From Hexactinellida sp. DTS-2022 (Eukaryota; Porifera; Hexactinellida), in NCBI GenBank assembly GCA_028753945.1, contig JAPNXP010000009.1, positions 6,200,001-6,264,000 of the forward strand: a stretch of DNA of 64,000 nucleotides, given 5' to 3'. The notes beneath the pieces were generated by a model. It had not been told where the DNA came from and made no database searches. It saw nothing but the letters and a program-made list of their open reading frames with translations. A program made the translations under genes and the position numbers. Of the stretch, positions 30,033 through 41,119 are shown one piece after another. Within the stretch, counting starts at the first letter, position 1, and each line of letters begins with the position of its first letter.

Positions 30033-30290
30033 ATACTTTGTGAAAATCCCTATATAGTATACGTGATTTTTATGATTATTTTAGAATTTTTTGTGAAATA
30101 TGTACTAAAATATTTATTCGAGGGAATATTTGCTGTGAATTATACTTGTAAACGGTTCGAGTTTGTTTATGAATTAATTAATATTAACTATTCTGTATAT
30201 TTATGTCTTTATATTGAGGGTACAAGTACAACATATAATACTTCTTTTTCAAAGTATATTTATATTTATATGTTAAATTTCCATTCGTCT
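30033..30290. repeat. Direct repeat, left copy (3' flank of the SLC2 gene)
   Basis: Starts TATACTTTGTGAAAATCCC, includes CGGTTCGAGTTTGTTTATG and ends in a TTTATATTTATATG tract. A diverged copy occurs at 39287-39527 in the same orientation. The segment begins 46 bp after the SLC2 stop codon. Confidence 0.8.
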
Positions 30291-31039
30291 ATGGAAATTT
30301 CGTCATAAAATGTTTATAATTTGACAAATGTAAAGTTTAATAGATTTGAAAGAAAGTTAGTATGAGGAATGAATAAGTATCTATGAATGTATACAAAATA
30401 AGTAATCCATTAAAATTCAAATTGTATCTTATCCCTCTTAAGTATGTCAGTGTATCACGATTTACATAATCTGTAACAAGTTGTAAAAGCTGCAGAGGTT
30501 GTGTTTCCAACAGTTTCTTCTTCCTTACTTTTATGATTACGAATTGTTCGCTTTATGGAGTCGAATTTTGAAAGTTTAGCAACGGAGGATGGGTGAAGCA
30601 TCTGAATACCTGTTGTAAGAATAGATCTGGTACCTATCTCAGAATCTTTGGCCTGTCGCTTTATTTCACTATGTATATCCTTTTAACATTTCTATTCGAG
30701 CAAGATCTGGGCCATGAGTATGGGTAGTATGGATAACTTCTAGACTGTCTGGCTTTACAATAATATCATGTTGTGTATATAACTTTCCATTACAAGTTCC
30801 GCGTTTCTCACATCTCGATTGTAGTGTATCTCCTGAAGTATGATGGAAGTATGATGGAGATTAGTCAAACTATCATTCTGTCCTATAAATCCTGTGAAAT
30901 TCGACCCCAATAAGCGGACAAATCTATTAATAGGTGCCTCTATTAAGCTGAGTCGACTGTATTATACTTTGTGCATAGTTACCACAAATATTCTACTGTA
31001 TGTAGGTTGGGCCCTCAGGGCTGCAGCTAGCTACTAAAG

Positions 31040-31283
31040 CAGGGGTGCCAAACTCGATTTAATTGCGGGCCACGCTGGGTTCCTCCAATATTTAGCTGGG
31101 CCCTATAGCCTATAGGCCAATTGATAAATTTAAATTATTTAGGGAGAGATAGGTTGGGGTATCCAAGCGCAAATGGAACAGAAAAGGTCAAGAAACACCT
31201 CTAAAATCATGACAGACTACATAAAATGATTAAAAATATTAACCGGATTAAATTTTACGCGGGCCGTATGTTGGGCACCCCTG
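31040..31283. mobile_element. hAT-type MITE with 8-bp target duplication
   Basis: Element of 244 bp with terminal inverted repeats: left CAGGGGTGCCAAACTCG, and right end whose reverse complement is CAGGGGTGCCCAACATACGG. It is flanked by a perfect 8-bp target duplication, TACTAAAG, at 31032-31039 and 31284-31291. Termini of CAG...CTG and an 8-bp duplication are diagnostic of hAT elements. No coding capacity, so it is non-autonomous. Confidence 0.9.
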
Positions 31284-31821
31284 TACTAAAGAGTAGCTAG
31301 CTGTGAGTGCACTTGGGACACACTCTGTACTTTTCCCCAACCGTGAGCCTGGCAGTTGAGGGGGGTCAAGAGCATAACCTATCTCTTGACCCCATAGTGG
31401 GAGTAGGCTCAGGACAGTTTTGATACAATATGAAAGCAACGAATCTTAACTTAGCTAAACTGAAATGCAATGTTTCACGGGTTAGCGGGTCATATTCAGA
31501 TGGTATTAGTTAATGGCATCCCTAATCTGATGTACCTTATTGCGCATCAACCTCGAAACGCTGAGTTTATTGAGTTTGATACCTTGCAACTCAGCGATTC
31601 GAGATAGTACCGACTACCAACCTCGAGCAGTTGAGTTTTTCTAAGTTATTTTACAACTAAACAACTCGAGGAAGGAATCTGGTAATTTATACTAACATTA
31701 CAACCCAATATCATCTTCATTTCAATATCATCTTCATATCCATTATCTTAATTTCAATCTTCATTTTAATTTTCATCCTTCTTATCCATTGTCTTCATTA
31801 TATTCTTCATTACAGTTTTTA

Positions 31822-31970
31822 CAGTGGAAGCTGCTATTTGGAACACCTCAGGAGTAAACTATTCTCCGGTTATTCAGATTAATTAACTGTTGTTAATTAT
31901 ATATTAGATAAATTAACAATTAACCGAATTTCCGGATTACCCCCTCTCCAAAATTAAGCGGCTTCCACTG
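31822..31970. mobile_element. Pogo/Tc1-like MITE with TA target site
   Basis: 149-bp element beginning CAGTGGAAGC and ending GCTTCCACTG, flanked by TA on both sides (31820-31821, 31971-31972). The interior is AT-rich with no open frame. TA duplication plus CAGT termini fit the Tc1/mariner/pogo group. Confidence 0.8.
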
Positions 31971-31995
31971 TATTAGTAGTTTCGTTCGGCGTTCG

Positions 31996-32145
31996 CCGTA
32001 ACGAGATTCGGCCTAAGGTAATTTGCCATTACGAAGTTCGGCCTAACGTAATTCAGCCTAACGTAATTCGGCCTAACGTAATTTGACCTAACGTAATTCA
32101 GCCTAACGTAATTCGGCCTAACGTAATTCGACCTAACCAAGTTCG
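31996..32145. repeat. 15-bp minisatellite
   Basis: Ten contiguous 15-bp units. The consensus is GCCTAACGTAATTCG; the first three units are degenerate and the last seven differ by one to three bases. Confidence 0.9.
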
Positions 32146-32405
32146 GATTTAAATATTGTGTGCATAAATATAAAATTATTGGATTGTTAAAGTTAGATAT
32201 TTAGTTATTAGATAATGTATTTAATTATATATTATTGAAAGTGTATAGTTATTACAAAGTGACAGTTAAATATGACGTTGTTGAATAGTAAGTCCAAAGT
32301 TGTATTTAATATATTAGGGACGAATAAAGCTTCCCCTCCCACCCTCCCACTGGAAGCTATATACAGTGAACTCCCGTTATAACTTTCATTGCGTTGAAGT
32401 TTGTA

Positions 32406-32668
32406 GCCAGCCCCGCTCAGCCGGTCGCGACCTTTTGAACGTTTTGAGTTCATATACTAGATGTATTACTGAATTATTCAAAAAATATTACTGTATCGGG
32501 TGACAACTGCAATCGTTAAGAAAAAACCTGGAAAATTATCTTGAAATGGTTCAAAGAGATATTTATTAGCATGTAATTCGTGCAATTGTGAGAAAAAAAT
32601 GGTAAACAAAATGTCAAAATGCCGCCCCCAAAGCGTGCCCCCATCGCCCCTACCTAGTTACGCTACTG
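32406..32668. mobile_element. Truncated copy (right half) of the hAT-like element at 33482
   Basis: 263 bp aligning along its whole length with 33693-33950, from GCCAGCCCCGCTCAGCCGG to the CTACTG terminus. The left half and left terminus are absent. Instead it directly follows a fragment of a pogo-like MITE (ACAGTGAACTCCCGTTATAAC, about 32364-32384). Confidence 0.85.
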
Positions 32669-33426
32669 CATAGAGGGACTGAGGTATATCCGAGTTGATT
32701 GCTCTAAAATAAGTGAGACCGATCGAAGCTCTGACTAACCAATGATCACTAAAGTGTCCTTCATTTCACGACTGAATTCGATCCTTGATAGCTGACCTAC
32801 TAATCAAGGTACGAAACAGTTCAAATGAAGTGAGGACAATACAAGCCATAGAGGGACCGAGGTAAATCCGAGTTGATATCTCTAAAATAAGTGAGACCGA
32901 TCGAAGCTCTGACTAACCAATGATCACTAAAGTGTCCTTCATTTCACGACTGAATTCGATCCTTGATAGCTGACCTACTAATCAAGGTACGAAACAGTTC
33001 AAATGAAATGAGGACAATACAAGCTATAGAGGGACTGAGGTATATCCGAGTTGATTGCTCAAAAATAAGTGAGACCGATCGAAGCTCTGACTAACCAATG
33101 ATCACTAAAGTGTCCTTCATCTCACGACTGAATTCGATCCTTGATAGCTGACCTACTAATCAAGGTACGAAACAGTTCAAATGAAATGAGGACAATACAA
33201 GCCATAGAGGGACTGAGGTATATCCGAGTTAATTGCTCTAAAATAAGTGAGAGACTGTGAGACCGATCGAAGCTCTGACTAACCAATGATCACTAAAGTG
33301 TCCTTCATCTCACGACTGAATTCGATCCTTGATAGCTGACCTACTAATCAAGGTACGAAACAGTTCAAATGAATGAGGACAATACAAGCCATAGAGGGAC
33401 CGAAGTATATCCGAGTTAATTGCTCT
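32669..33426. repeat. 178-bp satellite, about 4.2 copies
   Basis: Units start CATAGAGGGACTGAGG (or CTATAGAGGG) at 32669, 32847, 33024, 33203 and 33390, giving spacings of 178, 177, 179 and 187 bp. The longer unit carries a small internal duplication. Each unit contains GACCGATCGAAGCTCTGAC and GATCCTTGATAGCTGACC. No open frame. Confidence 0.93.
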
Positions 33427-33481
33427 CAAAAAGGGATACTAATCTAAGTTATGACTATCCATGGAATGACAATCTCACACA

Positions 33482-33950
33482 CAGTTGCGTAACGTGGTAA
33501 AGTACCGCTGGGGGCAAGCATCAAAAACGGCGCCCCCCCCCCCCACAGACAAAAAGCACTAGTTTGTAAACAAACAAAGCATAAATATTTGCTTATATAC
33601 TTATCCAGGAGACAGTGTATTTTTTAAATGAAGTACACAGCTAATATATTGCAACCTATGTTATCTAATTTATTTCCAGTATAAAATAATATGCCAGCCC
33701 CGCTCAGCCGGTCGCGACCTTTTGAACGTATACTAAATGTATTACTGAAATATTCAAAAAATATTACTGAATCGGGTGACAACTGCAATCGTTAAGGAAA
33801 AACCTGGAAAATTAACTTGAAATGGTTCAAAGAGATATTTATTAGCATGTAATTCGTGCAATTGTGAGAAAAAATGGTAAACAAAATGTCAAAATGCCGC
33901 CCCCAAAGCGTGCCGATGTGCCCCATCGCCCCTACCTAGTTACTCTACTG
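33482..33950. mobile_element. hAT-like non-autonomous element with 8-bp target duplication
   Basis: 469-bp element. The left end is CAGTTGCGTAACG; the right end, reverse complemented, is CAGTAGAGTAACTAGG. Subterminal G- and C-rich blocks are inverted relative to each other. It is flanked by perfect CTCACACA at 33474-33481 and 33951-33958. No coding capacity. Confidence 0.88.
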
Positions 33951-34439
33951 CTCACACATGCTCATCACAATGCAATCAGTACTAACAGGAACAAGGAAAC
34001 CATAATATGAATTAAGAGATTGAATGTGTATTGTATCGGGGAATTTGGGGTATCCCTCCCTCCCACCACCCCTGTAATGAGATATATTCAGGTTGATGTA
34101 ATCTCATTAATTAATGGACCAATGGTTATTCGAATGCGGACATATGATCTCAATATACATAGTGGTGAGGTTTTATTGGTTTGTCGAACAATAGGAGCTC
34201 TAGTTAGTTATTTACAAATGAATTGCATCAGCTAAGTGTTGTTATTTTATTTCTATTCGCATTGTTTTTGTGTTGTTGGATTTACTAGTTAATAATGTCA
34301 GTTAAAGTATGTACTATAGAATCATGTTGAATATTTAAGATACAAATCACAGGCGTCGCACGGCTCTGAAAAATCTCTGGCCAAACAATCTCTGGCCAAA
34401 CAGTTAAAGTGGTCCGGCCAAAACCGGACCGTCCGATAT

Positions 34440-34630
34440 AATAATAAATAACTAAAGTAAATACATAAATAATATATAATTAAAATAACTAACTAACTAG
34501 TAACTACCATAATTAAATTAATACTAACTAACTATTAACTAACTAACTAACTAACATAATTAAATTAATAATTAACAAACTAACTAACATAATTAAATTA
34601 ATACTAACTAACTAAATAAATAACCAAATT

Positions 34631-34663
<33 letters not shown>

Positions 34664-34680
34664 ATACATAATTAAACATT
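34440..34680. repeat. AACT/TAAC-rich microsatellite region
   Basis: Interrupted (TAAC)n runs mixed with AATTAAATTAAT. Further blocks of the same type are at about 35375-35485 and 35660-35740. Confidence 0.8.
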
Positions 34681-35005
34681 TACAATTACTTACTGTTGGA
34701 GCATTACACGTAAGGTGTGTAGAACCAAGAGAAGCCAATAGTTGTCCAAATGGAAACAATACAACAAATCTTATAGTAAATATGTGTACAATTGGAACAA
34801 AAGTATATTTAACTACTTAATTCACATGGCTAGCAATTAATCCCTTATCCCACTAATAAATTCGCCCCATGCTATCACATTAGTGGACCAATGGTTATTT
34901 GTATGTGGACTTAATATGTCAATATAGTGGTGAGGTATACCCAATTTGGTATACTCTATTATAGGCAGATCATTAACATATTGTATGTAATTAAATAAAT
35001 AAATC
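34620..35005. repeat. Tandem segmental duplication, copy A
   Basis: About 380 bp, nearly identical to 35690-36080. It includes CATTACACGTAAGGTGTGTA, GAACCAAGAGAAGCCAATAG and GGTATACTCTATTATAGGC. A more diverged piece (GGACCAATGGTTATTCGAATG) is at about 34113-34170. Confidence 0.85.
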
Positions 35006-35486
35006 AAGCAATCAAATTAATTATTAAACTTAATTTAATAAATACAGTCAGGTTCTTCAATTATGAACATTCAAGGGAACAAAAATTGTCTTGTCTTATG
35101 TTATTTATATTTATTAGAAGTTTGAATTAACAGTTGCAATTCATTTGTTTATTGTTTACTAATTGCTCTATTGATTGATCAGGTCATTCGGAGTATTATT
35201 AATAATTAATTACAATTGAATTGCATCAGTTAAGTGTGTTGTTATTTTATTTGTATTCGCATTGTTTTTTTGATAGTTATTATAATGTCATTTAAAGTTA
35301 AATGCCCTCAGATTAAGTTGAATGTTTAAGATGCAAATTGAAACAATAATTATATAATTAAAGTAAATATTAATTAAAATAACTAACTAACTAACTAACT
35401 AACTAAAATAATTAGATTAATAACTAACTAACTAACTAGCTAAACAAAAATAATTAAATTAATAACTAACTAACTAACTAAAATAA

Positions 35487-35657
35487 TTAAATTAAGAATT
35501 TACTTATCCACTGATCATCGGCGTTTGTATTAAAAGACCTCGATACTTTCTACCGATGGTGTTTTTTTTATGAACATAAAAAAACAATCGGTAGAAAGTA
35601 TCGAGGTCTTTTAATACAAACGCCGATGATCAGTGGATAAGTAAATTCTTAATTTAA
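35487..35657. repeat. Long inverted repeat, 71-bp perfect arms
   Basis: Arms 35487-35557 and 35587-35657 are perfect reverse complements (starting TTAAATTAAGAATTTACTTA). The 29-bp spacer is itself largely self-complementary (TGTTTTTTTT...AAAAAAACA). It sits within TAAC microsatellite DNA. A transcript would form a near-continuous duplex hairpin. Confidence 0.93.
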
Positions 35658-35689
35658 TACCTAACTAACTATTAACCAACTAATAACTA

Positions 35690-36080
35690 ACTAAATTACT
35701 AATTAACTAACTAACTAACTAACTAACTAAATACATAATTAAACATTACAATTACTTACTGTTGAAGCATATCATTACACGTAAGGTGTGTAGAACCAAG
35801 AGAAGCCAATAGTTGTCCAAATGGAAACAATACAACAAATCTTATAGTAAATATGTGTACAATTGGAACAAAAAGTATATTTAACTACTTAATTCACATG
35901 GCTAGCAATTAATCCCTTATCCCACTAATAAATTCGCCCCATGTTATCACATTAGTGGACCAATGGTTATTTGTATGTGGACTTAATATGTCAATATAGT
36001 GAGCGAGGTATACCCAATTTGGTATACTCTATTATAGGCAGATCATTAACATATTTGTATGGTATTAAATAAATACATCA
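35690..36080. repeat. Tandem segmental duplication, copy B
   Basis: Second copy of the block at 34620-35005, about 1.07 kb downstream in the same orientation. Small indels separate the copies. Confidence 0.85.
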
Positions 36081-36134
36081 ACAAATGAATTATAATTAAT
36101 TAATTACATAATGTTATATTAATTTATAAAATAT

Positions 36135-36800
36135 TCTTATTATTTGTATTTATTAAAAGTTGGAATTAACAGTTTCAATGTTGTTGTATTGTTGTTATTT
36201 ACTTATAGATGTGTGTATTATTATAAGAGGAGTACAGTTGCAATTCATTTGTTTATTGTTTACTAATATCTCTATTAGTTGGTCAGACCAATAAAGTATT
36301 AATAAAGATATAAGCTATCACAAATAAATTGCATCAGTTAGGTGTTGTTGTATTGTTGTTATTTACTTAAGAGTAAGAGGAGTACAGTTGCAATTCATTT
36401 GTTTATTGTTTACTAATATCTCTATTAGTTGGTCAGACCAATAAAGTATTAATAAAGATATATACTATCACAAATAAATTGCATCAGTTAGGTGTTGTTG
36501 TATTGTTGTTATTTACTTATAGATGTGTGTATTATTATAAGAGGAGTACAGTTGCAATTCATTTGTTTATTGTTTACTAATATCTCTATTAGTTGGTCAG
36601 ACCAATAAAGTATTAATAAAGATATAAGCTATCACAAATAAATTGCATCAGTTAGGTGTTGTTATATTGTTGTTATTTACTTAAGAGTAAGAGGAGTACA
36701 GTTGCAATTCATTTGTTTATTGTTTACTAATATCTCTATTAGTTGGTCAGACCAATAAAGTATTAATAAAGATATAAACTATCACAATTGAATTGCATCA
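36135..36800. repeat. Tandem array with alternating 150/164-bp spacing
   Basis: The landmark GAGGAGTACAGTTGCAATTC recurs at 36227, 36377, 36541 and 36691 (spacings 150, 164, 150). Long units contain TATAGATGTGTGTATTATTA, which short units lack. The array therefore has a two-unit higher-order period of 314 bp. Confidence 0.9.
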
Positions 36801-38080
36801 GTTAAATAAGTGTTGATGTATTTATTTGTATTCGCATTATTATTGTGTTGTATATTATTAAATTAAATACAAGGTATATTATTAAATTATAATACGTGAA
36901 TTGAATGTACAATTACTTACTATATTGATCAAAAAGAAATATCTCCAAGGTTTTTCCATAGTAACAATAGAAGCAAATAATTTGTCCCCAAAGAAAGAGA
37001 AATGGTTTAGTTGAGTGGAGTAGTGTGCGTTATAATAGAAGCAAACAATTTGTCTCAAAAGCGAAGGAAGAGTCTAGAATAGAAATATATTAAGTTTAAG
37101 TGAACTAAAATGTAACTAAAATGATTTAAATATAATTCGAATTTCAGAGATTTCGTTGCACAAAAGACTTCTTATTTAAATTATTTAATTTATTTAAATA
37201 AATACAATAATTACTTACCAAATAATGTCAATAAATATCTCCATAGTTGTCTCAAAAGTTAGTGAAATGGTTCTCATAAACATCAAGTGAAATAAGTAAT
37301 AATTTTATTGTAATTTAACTCTTTTCTATTTATATAAATTACCTTCTATAGAGTAAACACCTGCACACACTTGTTTATAATGCTCGTATCATTTAAATTC
37401 CAATCCTTTCAATTCAAACACGTTACCTTCATTAATATTTATAAATTATTCCTTTCAAGTATACTTGCATAATTTGCTCCTCTATAAACTGATACCATAG
37501 TGTACTTTGAATGTACTATGCAAATATAATTCGAGATTCATATCACGAGTATTTACAGCTAGTATTACAGATAACAAACAATTTTTAATCCACTAGGGGT
37601 GCAGTTTATGGTCCATAATATTCGTAAATATATCTCGTGTTCTTGCGATAATATTATGTTTATAATTAAGTTAAATTTATTAAATTCAATTTCTATTCAT
37701 TACTTTAAACATTTCAATGTACCTTAGTAACATGAATGGAATTTCAACTTGTGTTAATTTTATCAAATATAATCTCTTAGATTACAATTAAATCTCTCAA
37801 TAAGGACACCGTTTAATCGCAAACATTCCCTAATAACCAGAGTTGTAACATTCCTTAATTTAACATTCCTTAGTTGTTCATTGAACATTAGATGGCGCTA
37901 TTATTATTTAAATATTTCTTACAAATTGATTTTTAAAGCGGGGGGTTATTATTGAATTTATAGCGCGTTAAATTTAATATAAAAGACTTCTTTGTAGTTA
38001 TAACTAAGAATTATTCTTAATTTTATTAGAATTGAGAGGACTAAAGCTAATCAGGGAATCGGTGTTAGTGACAAATAACG
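36801..38080. other. AT-rich gene-free DNA
   Basis: No open frame or repeat family that I can define apart from AT-rich sequence. I see no RNA gene. Confidence 0.4.
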
Positions 38081-38127
38081 ACAGCAACAGCAACAACAGC
38101 AACAACAACAACAACAACAACAAACAA
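38081..38127. repeat. CAA/CAG trinucleotide microsatellite
   Basis: Starts with CAGCAACAG units and continues as (CAA)n for about 45 bp. Confidence 0.9.
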
Positions 38128-38601
38128 GAAGATTAACTCAACCTCCTAATCTTACAAACTCAGAACGTATTACTAATCCAGATGGTTCGGTTACTCATTC
38201 TGTTAATACGAACACCAGGGGACCGTCGAAATGCGTTCGCCTATCCCGAATTCGTATTAATAACCGGTATCATTTGTATTGAAATGGCTTTGAAGGGGAC
38301 TGAATAGTAATCGTATTAACCGTGTTGCTACTAACGAGGTTATGTCTATCCAGATTGTATAATACTGTATTTAGATTATTTATTTGCAACCTATGCTTGC
38401 TCCAAATAAACTTAATAATGGATACTTATTTTCCAAATCGTAAATACGTACACAAGGTGCCGTCGAATTTTATTCCCTCCGAAATTCGTTCGTTAATACG
38501 AAGTTGTTCACTGTATTTATGTCCTACTCTCTTGTAATAATTTACAATTCACTAAGTTTTTAATGTTATTAGGGCCAAAATGAATAATCAGAGACAGTAG
38601 A

Positions 38602-38725
38602 CAGTAGAACCTCGTTAATACGAACACCAACGGACCGTCAAAACTTGTTCGTATTAACCGATGTCGTTTGTATTGAAATCCTTTGAAGGGACCAAAAATT
38701 GTGTCGTACTAACGAGGTTCTACTG
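38602..38725. mobile_element. Pogo-like MITE
   Basis: 124 bp with left end CAGTAGAACCTCGTTAATAC; the reverse complement of the right end is CAGTAGAACCTCGTTAGTAC. The right flank is TA but the left flank is GA, so the target site is mutated. Related fragments containing GTTAATACGAACACC or GGACCGT lie at about 38200-38335, 38445-38515 and 39205-39286. Confidence 0.75.
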
Positions 38726-39286
38726 TATTATTTGTCCGTCATTCATTTCAACAAATATTAATTGATTCGCTTTGATTTCAAATATTTGTTTACTTCTAAC
38801 TAATCTCGAACTCGTGTTCTTTGTTAGAAATCTCGATGAATTGATTCTTACTGATTCATAGAATCTAGCTAATACTTATTCAATAGCACTTTAGGAACCA
38901 ACTTTTCTTAGTTGCGTTTATTCCTATTCTTTTATACAGCGAAGTAATTCTATTGGGAAAGTTGAAAAGAATTCTTTGTACCCAAAGTCATGTTTCCATC
39001 ACCGTTCACTTGATTCTATTATTCATTTTGGAACTGCCAAAGTTAATTTCAATTAATCTACAAAGCTTTCATTCCCAAAACGCGTTTTATTTTCGCGAAA
39101 GACGTTATAATTTTCGTTTTATTTTCTACACTGTGTAGAAATAATTTAATTTGCATAATGATCACATTTATTCCCTTAGGGATCACTGCAGTGATCCCTA
39201 GGGGAACCTCGTTCGTACGTACAGCCAGGGGACCGTGAAAATGCGTTCGCCTTATCCGGAATTCGTATTTTAACCGTTGTCATTTG

Positions 39287-39527
39287 TATATACTTTGTGA
39301 AAATCCCTTGTACGTGATTGTTTATGATTATTTTAGAAACATTTTTGTGAAATACCGTATAATGTTTGCAATGAATTATACTTGTAGATACGGTTCGAGT
39401 TTGTTTATGAATTAATTAATTAATATTAACTATTCTGTATATCTATGTCTTTAATTAATACTGAGGGTACACATATAATACTTCTTTTTCAAATTATATT
39501 TATATTTATATTTATATGGTAACATTT
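39287..39527. repeat. Direct repeat, right copy of the SLC2 3' flank
   Basis: Diverged copy of 30033-30290 in the same orientation, directly preceded by a pogo-MITE remnant. It lies just upstream of the stomatin gene. Confidence 0.8.
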
Positions 39528-39705
39528 AATTAATCCATAGGATATATATGTTATAATTATAATTACCTTTCAATTCTAATTATGTAAGTTAAGCTGCAGT
39601 AATTGTAAGGAATATGCATTCAAAATCAAACCAAATACGTAGTTCTTTCATTTAACCCTTAATAATTTAATATTTCTACGTATATACTTGTAACCATTCC
39701 CCTTT

Positions 39706-40590
39706 ATGGCTGATGAAATAGCGCTAGGGAGAATGGAATCCCCTATTATACCCAAACGCAAGCCCAGACGGGGGGACGTTGACATCTACAGCGACGAGAG
39801 GGAGCCCAGGGGGGCCGGGGGGCTCTGTTTAGAGGCCACGCTGAGTTTCCTTTCTTGGATCTTCGTATTAATCTTTCCCATCTGTTGGTTTTCTATGTGC
39901 AGGAATGTGCCTGAGTATGAGCGTGCTGTGATATTCACTTTTGGGCGTTCTGGCGACTTCAAGGAGAAAGGGCCTGGTTTCTTCATTATAAACCCTATGA
40001 CCCAGACGGTTATCCAAATCGACAAGCGACTCCGCACCCTGAACGTGCCCGTGCAGGAGATCCTAACTAGGGACGGCGTGTCTGTGTTGGTGGATGCCGT
40101 TATCAACTACAGAGTGTCGAACTGCGTGTTTGCTGTCAACAACATTATCTCCTACGAGTACGGGACCACTCTGCTGGGACAGGTGACTCTCAGGAACGTC
40201 CTTGGTTCTCAGAGCCTCGCGGAGCTGATGTCCGATCGCGACAAGCTGTCCCAGAACATGCGCAAGCAGCTGGACCTCGCCACTGACCCGTGGGGAATAA
40301 AGATAGAGCGAGTTGACATCAAGGACTTGCGTCTGCCCACGGAGCTCACACGCGTGTTGGCGGCGGAAGCGGAAGCTCACCGAGAGGCGCGGGCTAAGAT
40401 AATCGCGGCTGAGGGCGAGAAGAACGCCGCTACTGCTCTCAATGAGGCCGCACAGGTTATCAGCGGCAACCCCGCGGCCCTGCAGCTGAGGTACCTGCAG
40501 ACTCTCAACACCATCGCAGGGGAGAGTCAGTCCACCATCCTGTTCCCTGTTCCCATGAACATGCTGAACCCCGGGCAGAAGAACATGTGA
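39706..40590 (+). CDS. STOM: Stomatin-family (SPFH/PHB domain) membrane protein
   Basis: Single exon, 294 residues. A hydrophilic N-terminus is followed by one hairpin-type hydrophobic segment (~45-65, FLSWIFVLIFPICWF). Then comes a complete SPFH/prohibitin domain: VPEYERAVIFTFGR, GPGFFIINP, VDAVINYRVSN, LRNVLGSQSLAELMSDRDKL, WGIKIERVDIKDLRLP and EAEAHREARAKIIAAEGEKNA. The C-terminal oligomerisation stretch is LRYLQTLNTIAGE. Stomatins form cholesterol-associated oligomers on the inner leaflet and regulate channels and transporters. Length and motifs match metazoan stomatin/MEC-2. The unusually GC-rich codons contrast with the AT-rich repeats just upstream. Confidence 0.93.
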   Translation: MADEIALGRMESPIIPKRKPRRGDVDIYSDEREPRGAGGLCLEATLSFLSWIFVLIFPICWFSMCRNVPEYERAVIFTFGRSGDFKEKGPGFFIINPMTQTVIQIDKRLRTLNVPVQEILTRDGVSVLVDAVINYRVSNCVFAVNNIISYEYGTTLLGQVTLRNVLGSQSLAELMSDRDKLSQNMRKQLDLATDPWGIKIERVDIKDLRLPTELTRVLAAEAEAHREARAKIIAAEGEKNAATALNEAAQVISGNPAALQLRYLQTLNTIAGESQSTILFPVPMNMLNPGQKNM

Positions 40591-40765
40591 TAGGCCATGG
40601 TACCTCCTCTGTAACTCACTATAGCTAACCCAAGTATATTTTGTTACTTATTCGTATATTTATCGTTTGTGCTTACTAGTATGGTAATAATAGAGAGTCC
40701 AATACATTAATATTGTAATCCACTGGCATTTTACGGCTGTATAACTAAGCCAGTTTAGATCAGAT

Positions 40766-41119
40766 ATGAACGCGCCTCCCCCCTTCGAGTCGTTTCTCCT
40801 TCTGGACGGAGAGAAGAAGATTGTTATCCAGAAGGACACCAAGGTCCCGAATGCTGCTCACTTTATAGTTAATAAAGAGGACCACACCCTCGGTAACCTG
40901 CTACGCGCACAGCTCCTCAAAGACCCACAGGTCATTTTCGCAGGGTACAAGGTCCCACACCCCCTCGAGCACAAGTTCGTACTCCGGGTGCAGACGACGG
41001 ACGGCTACACCCCACAGGAAGCTCTCTCAGTCGCTATCACCGATCTCATCAGCGAGCTGAATCTGCTGGAGGAGAGCTTCAAGGAATCTGTCGATGAGAA
41101 GAAAATGGCTCGCATGTGA
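40766..41119 (+). CDS. POLR2J: RNA polymerase II subunit RPB11
   Basis: Single exon, 117 residues, the exact length of human POLR2J. Start [19 protein letters not shown] and core ANDHT-type motif ([16 protein letters not shown]), then [18 protein letters not shown] and the C-terminal helix. RPB11 dimerises with RPB3 to seed Pol II assembly. Confidence 0.96.
   Translation: MNAPPPFESFLLLDGEKKIVIQKDTKVPNAAHFIVNKEDHTLGNLLRAQLLKDPQVIFAGYKVPHPLEHKFVLRVQTTDGYTPQEALSVAITDLISELNLLEESFKESVDEKKMARM

Noticed and set aside
30063-30308. 81-codon open frame after the SLC2 stop
   Set aside because: It is the AT-rich 3' flank that is duplicated at 39.3 kb, where the frame is not preserved.
32669-33426. tRNA or 5S rRNA-like origin of the 178-bp satellite
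   Set aside because: I found no A/B box pair or cloverleaf-compatible stems in the unit.
36135-36800. CRISPR-like or rRNA spacer array
   Set aside because: Repeat units are 150-164 bp and homologous along their full length, so they are an ordinary satellite.
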